This document shows positions 1 through 4,675 of a stretch of 5,322 nucleotides of DNA, one piece after another. Source of the stretch: a bacterium (lineage in GTDB: Bacteria > NPL-UPA2 > JAUVJM01); contig JAUVJM010000090.1 of NCBI GenBank assembly GCA_030596585.1, positions 1-5,322 on the forward strand, read 5' to 3'. Every line of letters starts with the position of its first letter. The first letter of the stretch is position 1. The notes under the pieces are model-generated. The model saw nothing but the letters and a program-made list of their open reading frames with translations. It made no database searches and was not told the origin of the DNA. The position numbers and the translations under genes were made by a program.

Positions 1-501
1 GAGGAGAAATGATTTCTTTCGTTTTGTTTCAAACGTATTGACCAGAGAGAAAAGCGCTAGTGAGATCATAAATATTGCAAGTGTCTCGGTCAATAGAACC
101 GCCGTGTAGAAGATAAACGCGCCGTAAAAACATGAAATCAGAGAGGAAATGCAGGCTGTCCGTATGCCGAAAACCTTCCTTGTAATGCCATATATAAGGA
201 TACAGGTGAGAGCTCCCAATATCACCTGGACGAGACAGGGCATGTTTATGTTTTCGCCGCAAAGTCTGAATATCACCCCGAGCATATACGGAAACAGAGG
301 AGACATGTAAAAAACTTCATCTCCCACCCACTTTCCCGAAGCAATAGTTTTGCCCCAGCTAACGTAGGTTTCCGTATCTATCCCTGCAAGAAGATTGATG
401 GAGAAAATTGGCGAGTCTGTGATTTCAGTCAGGTAGATGAGACGGATACTGAGAGCGAGTAGAAATACGAAGACAAGGAATAGAATTTCGAGCTTTCTCA
501 A
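1..501 (-). CDS. Membrane glycosyltransferase, GT39/ArnT-like (PMT_2-type), N-terminal part; runs off the left edge
   Basis: An uninterrupted minus-strand frame of 167 codons with no stop before the window edge, so the C-terminus is missing. An in-frame TAG at 522-520 limits the start. The TTG at 501-499 is the only good initiator ahead of the first hydrophobic segment, and no strong Shine-Dalgarno precedes it. Residues about 6-24 form an N-terminal membrane helix, followed by a loop with D42 and E44 in the context GIDTETY, then a G..I..G stretch and SPLFPYMLG at 68-75. Further helices lie near 88-107, 115-135 and 137-155. The acidic pair in the first extracytoplasmic loop and the aromatic-Pro-Leu-aromatic-Pro motif are typical of GT-C enzymes that transfer a sugar from a polyprenyl-phosphate carrier to lipid or protein. 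The acceptor and sugar are unknown. It points away from all other genes here. Family call fairly sure, exact role not. Confidence 0.8.
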   Translation of the reverse strand, partial: MRKLEILFLVFVFLLALSIRLIYLTEITDSPIFSINLLAGIDTETYVSWGKTIASGKWVGDEVFYMSPLFPYMLGVIFRLCGENINMPCLVQVILGALTCILIYGITRKVFGIRTACISSLISCFYGAFIFYTAVLLTETLAIFMISLALFSLVNTFETKRKKSFLL

Positions 502-550
502 TGTTTTTGGTTTTCTCGGCTAATCCGATTACCCGGAAGAATGTAGTCTA

Positions 551-580
551 ATTATAATAAGGTTAGTGAAGAGCTGTCAA
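551..580 (-). promoter_or_regulatory. Sigma-70 promoter for the minus-strand glycosyltransferase
   Basis: Read on the minus strand, a perfect TTGACA (580-575) is separated by 18 bases from a perfect TATAAT (556-551). Transcription would begin near 544, leaving an untranslated leader of about 40 bases before the TTG start at 501. Both hexamers match consensus, which makes chance unlikely. The promoter is also an argument that the minus-strand frame is a real gene. Confidence 0.75.
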
Positions 581-645
581 ATGAATTTAAGTGAATTAGC
601 TCGAATCTTTTCCGCTTTTCCCGCAAGAAACTTCAGCTTTTCTCC

Positions 646-674
646 TTGACATACACGAAGATGTTGACTATTAT
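646..674 (+). promoter_or_regulatory. Sigma-70 promoter of the toxin-antitoxin operon
   Basis: TTGACA at 646-651, a 17-base spacer, and TATTAT at 669-674. Transcription would begin near 681, about 33 bases ahead of the antitoxin ATG. An excellent Shine-Dalgarno (AAAGGAGGT, 698-706) sits 7 bases before that ATG. The -10 region overlaps one arm of an 8-bp inverted repeat, so repression by the antitoxin or toxin-antitoxin complex at this spot is plausible. Confidence 0.8.
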
Positions 675-714
675 AGCTGTGGTAATACACATTGCAGAAA
701 GGAGGTATAGTCAA
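664..714. repeat. Spaced 8-bp inverted repeat, candidate antitoxin operator
   Basis: TTGACTAT (664-671) and its exact reverse complement ATAGTCAA (707-714) are separated by 35 bases. The left arm overlaps the -10 box and the right arm runs into the antitoxin start codon. Because the left arm lies upstream of the predicted transcript start, an RNA hairpin is unlikely and a DNA-binding role is more natural. A smaller TGTG...CACA element (678-691) lies between the arms. Ribbon-helix-helix antitoxins usually bind repeated or inverted short sites over their own promoter; that this is such a site is inference. Confidence 0.35.
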
Positions 715-947
715 TGAGAACGGTTCAAATGACACTTGATGATGACTTGGTAGAATTGACTGACAAGATTGTAGAGAAACTCCACACCACAAGATCTGCG
801 TTTACTCGCGCTGCGCTTCGAGACGCTATTAACAGTTTCAATGTTACTCGACTGGAGCAAAAACATCGGAAGGGATATGAAGTTCATCCAGTTGGGAAAA
901 CAGAGTTTAGCGTGTGGGAAAATGAGCAGGATTGGGGTGATGTATGA
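714..947 (+). CDS. Ribbon-helix-helix (CopG-type) antitoxin of a MazF-family module
   Basis: A 77-residue protein. Residues 2-8 (RTVQMTL) form the short N-terminal beta strand used for DNA contact. Two helices (about 9-23 and 27-42) follow, with the turn around T25-T26-R27-S28, the usual RHH layout. The C-terminal tail (about 48-77) is charged and ends in FSVWENEQDWGD, resembling the toxin-binding tail of RHH antitoxins paired with MazF-like toxins, where conserved Trp and acidic residues block the toxin's active site. It should neutralise the downstream toxin by direct binding and repress its own operon. The start is set by AAAGGAGGT seven bases upstream. The stop overlaps the toxin start by ATGA, indicating translational coupling. 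Four of six arginine codons are CGN, unlike the sugar genes downstream. Length is typical. Confidence 0.9.
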   Translation: MRTVQMTLDDDLVELTDKIVEKLHTTRSAFTRAALRDAINSFNVTRLEQKHRKGYEVHPVGKTEFSVWENEQDWGDV

Positions 948-1255
948 AACGAGGTGAGATTAGATGGTATAAGTTTGGTACTCCCGACAAAAAACGACCT
1001 GTTCTAATTCTCACGAGGGATTCCATACTGGAATATCTGAGTGAAATAACTGTTGCTCCGGTTACTTCGACTGTCCGAGATATTCCGAGTGAAGTCTTTC
1101 TGTCCCATGAAAACGGGGTGAGAAGGAACTGTGCTATTAATTGTGACCATATTCAAACAGTTTCGAGAAGTAAGATTGGATCACTCATTACGACAGTTTC
1201 ACAGGAAAAGCTCCAGGAGGTACGAAAGGCAATACTCTTTGCTCTGAGCTTGTAG
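944..1255 (+). CDS. MazF/PemK-family mRNA interferase toxin
   Basis: A 103-residue protein, close to the usual 105-120 of the family. It opens with KRGEIRW, the conserved first strand. KKRPVLIL follows at 16-23, and R18 aligns with catalytic Arg25 of Bacillus subtilis MazF (EndoA). VAPVTST at 38-44 places T41 at the position of catalytic Thr48. INCDHIQTVSRSKIG (65-79) is the family's second conserved block, and the helix 86-100 closes the fold. The expected activity is sequence-specific cleavage of single-stranded mRNA as a cytoplasmic dimer, held in check by the antitoxin encoded immediately upstream. It appears intact, with both catalytic residues present. Four of nine arginine codons are CGA. 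The recognition sequence cannot be predicted here. The gene is not a symbol-level match to E. coli mazF, so none is given. Confidence 0.92.
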   Translation: MKRGEIRWYKFGTPDKKRPVLILTRDSILEYLSEITVAPVTSTVRDIPSEVFLSHENGVRRNCAINCDHIQTVSRSKIGSLITTVSQEKLQEVRKAILFALSL

Positions 1256-1262
1256 ATTTGAG

Positions 1263-1295
1263 AACTATCAGAAAACTATCAAAAAACTTGACAGA
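1263..1295 (+). repeat. Three tandem 11-bp units overlapping the -35 of the regulator promoter
   Basis: The units are AACTATCAGAA (1263-1273), AACTATCAAAA (1274-1284) and AACTTGACAGA (1285-1295). The first two differ at one base. The third is diverged and contains the -35 hexamer TTGACA. A period of 11 is close to one helical turn, so proteins bound to successive units would lie on the same face of the DNA, as at many activator or repressor sites. A binding role is inference; simple A-rich slippage is the alternative. Confidence 0.55.
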
Positions 1296-1316
1296 TTCCT
1301 GAAAATTGTTTATCAT
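1288..1316 (+). promoter_or_regulatory. Sigma-70 promoter of the XRE-cupin regulator and probably the sugar operon
   Basis: TTGACA at 1288-1293, a 17-base spacer, and TATCAT at 1311-1316, giving a start near 1322. The leader to the ATG at 1351 is about 29 bases. No comparably good promoter is visible between the regulator and the URO-D gene, so this one may drive the whole right-hand gene train. Confidence 0.75.
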
Positions 1317-1350
1317 TATGAATAGGAAGTGAACAACGTGCGGAGGGAGT

Positions 1351-1902
1351 ATGGAGATCAAAGAGGAAGGGAAGAAGCTTAAACAACTTCGGGAAGAGCA
1401 GGGTCTTTCCCTAAGACGTGTGGCAAAACGTTCGGGAGTGTCGCCTGCAAATCTCTCTTTGATGGAGAACGGGCATATCAGCCCGACTCTTACTTCTCTC
1501 CACAAAGTGCTTGAAGCTCTTGGATATACTTTTGCCGAATTCTTTGGAGAAAACGACAAACCGATGGAAGAGCCGGTTTTTCGCAAGAAAGATTTGAAGT
1601 CTGCTAAAGGTGCCTATAGAAAATATACTTTTCTTCTGCCAAAAAAGAGGCAAATTAGAGTAGAGTTACTGCTTGAGGAATGGATGCCGCAGCATAATCC
1701 GGGTATGGAAATTGCTGAGTGTGACGTTGCAGGACACCTTTTAGATGGCGGGCCGATAGAATTAGAAATTGAAGGAGAAGGAAAGTGGGAAATGAATGAG
1801 GGTGATTCGTTCTATATTCCTTCGGGACACAAACACAGGGGGATAAACAAGGGGAAAAAGGCAGCAAGACTTTTGACCTGTTTCTATCCGCCGAGGTATT
1901 GA
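1351..1902 (+). CDS. XRE-family transcriptional regulator with C-terminal cupin domain
   Basis: A 183-residue protein, the usual length of the HTH-cupin (PuuR-like) regulators. Residues about 7-62 are an XRE/HTH_3 domain, with the recognition helix near 31-41 (SPANLSLMENG) followed by ISPTLTSLHKVLEALG, a hallmark of the family. A linker (about 65-98) leads to a cupin domain (about 100-183). Cupin motif 2 is a perfect match, G151 to N166 (G-x5-P-x-G-x2-H-x3-N). Motif 1 is degenerate: the usual His-x-His plus Glu is not visible around 121-142, so metal binding is doubtful and the pocket may hold a small organic ligand. The start follows GGAGG at 1342-1346 with a short 4-base spacer, and a TGA at 1330-1332 excludes a longer form. 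Lying ahead of sugar genes on the same strand, it is probably their local regulator; that it senses a sugar is inference. Confidence 0.88.
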   Translation: MEIKEEGKKLKQLREEQGLSLRRVAKRSGVSPANLSLMENGHISPTLTSLHKVLEALGYTFAEFFGENDKPMEEPVFRKKDLKSAKGAYRKYTFLLPKKRQIRVELLLEEWMPQHNPGMEIAECDVAGHLLDGGPIELEIEGEGKWEMNEGDSFYIPSGHKHRGINKGKKAARLLTCFYPPRY

Positions 1903-2009
1903 AGTAGAGTTTACAGAAGCACTTTTTTGCTTTTCCATGTTTTCGAGCCTGAAGTTTGCTGCTGCAGGGTGTTTACCGAATATTTACTTTCTAATGAGGA
2001 GATAAGTCT
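1903..2009 (+). other. Gap between regulator and URO-D gene: no clear terminator or promoter
   Basis: 107 bases. A weak stem AAGCA (1917-1921)/TGCTT (1928-1932) with a T-rich loop is too short to call a terminator. No convincing -35/-10 pair is seen; TTTACA (1910-1915) has only TTCCAT at the right distance. Read-through from the regulator promoter is therefore the simplest model for the downstream genes. GAGGAG at 1996-2001, 8 bases before the ATG at 2010, is the Shine-Dalgarno of the next gene. Confidence 0.5.
1948..1968. repeat. Imperfect 7-bp palindrome, possible regulator site
   Basis: CCTGAAG (1948-1954) faces CTGCAGG (1962-1968) across 7 bases, with one mismatch in seven pairs. The left arm resembles a stretch inside the regulator's own promoter (CCTGAAAATTG at 1298-1308 against CCTGAAGTTTG at 1948-1958, 9 of 11 identical). 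Such sharing is what an autoregulated local regulator would show, but the element is short enough to arise by chance. Confidence 0.3.
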
Positions 2010-3227
2010 ATGAATTCCAAAGAAAGGATGTTGACTGCTATCAGTAGAGGAGAAGTTGACCATACTCCTCTTTATTGCTGGTGTTTTGGTTTTTCTCCTG
2101 CGGGAAATCTGAGATGGGAGAAAAACGGGAAAGAGGTTAAACACTGGTACACAATGAGATTGGAACATCTGCACAGGCTTCCGGAAACGTGGGACATTTC
2201 CGATGATTTCAAAAGAGTCAAAGCACTACTCAGTTTAGGAATTGATGATGTTCTTGACGTTTCTATCCCTTGGGGTATTCATCCGGAAGTTAAAATAAAA
2301 GAGTGGAGAGAAGAAAATGTTCTCTGCAGAATTTATGATACTCCGGAGGGAGAAATCCTCCAAAAAGTTAAAAAGACAGAAGAGGAAATTCCTCCCGGTT
2401 GGGTAATCCAGCCGGATAAGCTGAAACTACTTGAAGATTTTAACCTGCCGAGAGGTATAAAATTCCCCGTTTCAACGAAAGAAGACCTGCCGAAGTTGAA
2501 GTATCTGTTAAAAAGACCTGCCGAGAGTGAAATCCAGAAATACAAAGAAAGAATGTCAATGATAAAGAAGTTTTCTTCCGAGAATGGAGTCTTTGTCCAG
2601 GGATGGAGCGCTTTTGGGATGGACGCAGCTGTCTGGCTGACCGGAGTGGAAAACGCGGTTATAGCTGCGATGACGGAACCGGAGTTTTTTCAGGAACTGG
2701 TTGATACTGTTTATGATTTCGACCTGATGCGCACGGAAATGATGCTTGATGTTGGTGGAGTTGACATGATTGTCCAGAGAGGCTGGTACAGTTCCACCGA
2801 TTTCTGGTCTCCGGAGTTGTTTAAGAGATACGTTCTCCCTAACCTGAAAAAACTTGTGCAGGTGGTACATGAGAAAGGCTTAAAATTCGGTTATGTAATG
2901 ACCACAGGGGTTATGGATATGCTTGAGTACTTAGCTGAATCGGGAATAGACCTGTTATATTTTGTTGACCCTGAACAGGATAAACTCGATTTAAAAGTCT
3001 TCAAAGAGAGGTTGAATGGCAGATTTGCGGTCGCCGGGGGCATAAACAGCAGTATTTCCCTGACGAGCGGCAAAAGAGAGGAAATAGTAAGCAGAGTTAA
3101 AACGGCAATGGAAATTTTTGGCAGGGACGGGTTCATTCTTTCTCCTGTGGACGCGCTTTTCCCCGACACACCGTGGGAAAATGTAAACGTGATGATTGAT
3201 ACGTGGAGAGAAACAAATGGTTCCTGA
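2010..3227 (+). CDS. URO-D superfamily protein, divergent; not a typical HemE or corrinoid methyltransferase
   Basis: A 405-residue protein, longer than HemE (about 340-370). It opens with the family's N-terminal pattern (KERMLTAISRGEVDHTPLY, residues 4-22). W199 to T211 (WSAFGMDAAVWLT), WSPELFKRYVLPNLKKL (266-282), VHEKG (286-290) and VAGGIN (341-346) match the order of URO-D barrel blocks. The HemE signature with its Arg-Gln-Ala-Gly-Arg-Tyr run is absent, so porphyrinogen decarboxylation is unlikely. At the MtaA/CmuA zinc site, where His-x-Cys-Gly is expected, this protein has VMTTG (296-300). Its only cysteines are C23, C25 and C106, so a His-Cys...Cys zinc site cannot form. The reaction is unknown. 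It overlaps the next gene by 11 bases and sits among sugar isomerases and a regulator, so a role in carbohydrate metabolism is inferred. Arginine is AGA/AGG in 18 of 19 cases. Fold call sure, function open. Confidence 0.85.
   Translation: MNSKERMLTAISRGEVDHTPLYCWCFGFSPAGNLRWEKNGKEVKHWYTMRLEHLHRLPETWDISDDFKRVKALLSLGIDDVLDVSIPWGIHPEVKIKEWREENVLCRIYDTPEGEILQKVKKTEEEIPPGWVIQPDKLKLLEDFNLPRGIKFPVSTKEDLPKLKYLLKRPAESEIQKYKERMSMIKKFSSENGVFVQGWSAFGMDAAVWLTGVENAVIAAMTEPEFFQELVDTVYDFDLMRTEMMLDVGGVDMIVQRGWYSSTDFWSPELFKRYVLPNLKKLVQVVHEKGLKFGYVMTTGVMDMLEYLAESGIDLLYFVDPEQDKLDLKVFKERLNGRFAVAGGINSSISLTSGKREEIVSRVKTAMEIFGRDGFILSPVDALFPDTPWENVNVMIDTWRETNGS
3205..3210 (+). promoter_or_regulatory. Shine-Dalgarno that fixes the start of the isomerase gene
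   Basis: GGAGAG lies 6 bases before the ATG at 3217, inside the end of the URO-D gene. It favours this ATG over an in-frame TTG at 3196, which has no purine-rich site at the right distance and would add only seven residues (first residues MIRGEKQ). Confidence 0.65.
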
Positions 3228-4629
3228 GGAAAGGGCAAAAGCCGGGCTTCTTTTACTCACAGCGGAATGGTTTACCAAGGTGGGAGCAAGCAAAGGTTAT
3301 TACAAAAAGCTCCCGGGATTGATTGATAAGGATGCTCGCGAGATAGACAAAGTTTTAAGGAAGGAATTGGACGTTATAAACCCGGGGATAATAGATTCCG
3401 AAGAAAAGGCGGGCAGGGCAGTAGAAATTTTCAAAAGAGAGAACATCTCCCTCCTAATTATCTGTTACCTTACATGGGGAGAAGACAGCCAGATGATTAA
3501 AGTCATAGAAGAACTTCCGGGAATTCCAATCCTGCTGTGGTGTTATTCTCCTTTCCAAAAACTTCCTGAAACGATGGATATGGTTGACCTTTTCAGGGCA
3601 AGCGGGCCGGTTGGGACCGTTCAGGCGAGCGGTCCTTTAAAAAGATTGGGAAAGCGGTTCGGGTTTGCCTTTGGGTCATACAAGAACAATGACACCATTA
3701 AAACAATATTTGATTATAGCAGAGCCGCAAAATTAGCAAGAGACCTTAGGGAAGTAACTATTGGACTTTTGCCTTACAGGTGTGATCTGATGACGGGGAC
3801 GTACGTTGATGAGGTCAGACTTAGGAAAGACATTGGTCCGGAAATAAAATACATTTCAGTTCAGGAATATTATTCAATCATCCGGGGAATTCCTGAGAAG
3901 GAAATAGAAAAACAGGTGAAAGAGTTGAAGAGGCATTATAAAATCTGCGGGGTGAGCGACAAAGCTCTATCTAAAAGTGTAAGAGCCTCATTGGGATTGG
4001 CTGGAGTTGTAGATAAATTCGGATTGGATGCTTTAGCTATTCAGGACTTAGCAGAAGAGCTTCACCAAACGATTGGCTTAAGACCCTGTCTCTACGTACC
4101 TTCTCTATTCGAAAAGGCTGTTGTGAGTATGGAAGGAGATGTAGGCGGAGCGGCTGCGCTTTTGGTGTTGAGAAAATTGACTGACAAACCGCCTATGTAT
4201 ACGGAAATATTCACTTATGATGAGGAGGAAAATGCGATATTAGCAGGTCACGCAGGCATACATGATATAAATTTAGCCGGGTGCAGAACTGATGTGACAA
4301 TTGCGCCCGATGCCGAATATATGGAAACAGAGCCTGATACATGCTGGATGCAATTCAGGGCTAAAGCAGGAAAAGTAACTTTGCTCAGCATATTCTGTGG
4401 CGTGGACAAATTCAAAATGATAGTTTCTTCCGGATATGCCCTGGAGGGAAAAGAAAAACTGAAAGGTTCTCCTCACATCTACATCAAACTAAAAACTCCT
4501 GTAAAAGAATTTTTTGAAAAGTCAGTTGTGACGGGAATGACACAACACTGGGCAATTGTTCATGAGGACGTGATTAACCGGTTGGAGTACCTGGCAGATA
4601 TTCTTAATCTCGATATAGTTGTCATATAG
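3217..4629 (+). CDS. L-arabinose/L-fucose isomerase-family protein (sugar isomerase)
   Basis: A 470-residue protein from the ATG at 3217, in the size range of this superfamily (about 470-590). Residues 10-130 form an alpha/beta domain with LLIICYLTWGED (79-90), the block that precedes the substrate pocket. MEGDVGGAAALLVL (305-318), MYTEIFTYD (327-335) and GHAGIHD (344-350) give E306, E330 and H345/H349. TQHWAIVHED (442-451) gives H444/H449. These fall in the order of the Glu, Glu, His, His manganese site of E. coli AraA (Glu306, Glu333, His350, His450). The expected reaction is metal-dependent aldose-ketose isomerisation in the cytoplasm. The sequence is far from classical AraA and FucI, so the sugar is undetermined and no symbol is given. 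The 11-base overlap with the URO-D gene implies coupled translation and stoichiometric production. It ends 46 bases before the next gene. Confidence 0.85.
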   Translation: MVPEERAKAGLLLLTAEWFTKVGASKGYYKKLPGLIDKDAREIDKVLRKELDVINPGIIDSEEKAGRAVEIFKRENISLLIICYLTWGEDSQMIKVIEELPGIPILLWCYSPFQKLPETMDMVDLFRASGPVGTVQASGPLKRLGKRFGFAFGSYKNNDTIKTIFDYSRAAKLARDLREVTIGLLPYRCDLMTGTYVDEVRLRKDIGPEIKYISVQEYYSIIRGIPEKEIEKQVKELKRHYKICGVSDKALSKSVRASLGLAGVVDKFGLDALAIQDLAEELHQTIGLRPCLYVPSLFEKAVVSMEGDVGGAAALLVLRKLTDKPPMYTEIFTYDEEENAILAGHAGIHDINLAGCRTDVTIAPDAEYMETEPDTCWMQFRAKAGKVTLLSIFCGVDKFKMIVSSGYALEGKEKLKGSPHIYIKLKTPVKEFFEKSVVTGMTQHWAIVHEDVINRLEYLADILNLDIVVI

Positions 4630-4675
4630 GACAATATAAGTAATTGCGTTTGGGTACAAGATAAGGAGTGAGAGA

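Noticed and set aside
29..262. 77-codon minus-strand open frame
   Set aside because: It is a different frame inside the glycosyltransferase, whose own frame gives clear membrane helices and family motifs; this one does not.
577..792. 71-codon minus-strand open frame across the toxin-antitoxin promoter
   Set aside because: It covers the antitoxin promoter and start on the opposite strand, has no recognisable domain and no convincing ribosome site.
1296..1336. Short inverted repeats TTCCT/AGGAA and TTGTT/AACAA around the regulator promoter
   Set aside because: Five-base arms separated by more than 20 bases in AT-rich sequence are expected by chance.
1188..1586. 132-codon minus-strand open frame
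   Set aside because: It crosses the end of the toxin gene, the regulator promoter and the HTH domain. It shows no family pattern and is explained as a shadow.
1915..1934. Possible terminator hairpin after the regulator
   Set aside because: The stem is only five pairs (seven with a wobble), AT-rich, with its T run in the loop rather than after the stem.
2556..2870. Minus-strand open frames opposite the URO-D gene (also 2333-2545, 2891-3238, 2991-3293)
   Set aside because: All lie opposite a well-supported gene, have no domain pattern and no supporting promoter.
3196..3216. TTG at 3196 as start of the isomerase
   Set aside because: The ATG at 3217 has GGAGAG six bases upstream and gives the natural N-terminus. 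The TTG lacks a ribosome site and lengthens the overlap with the URO-D gene to 32 bases.
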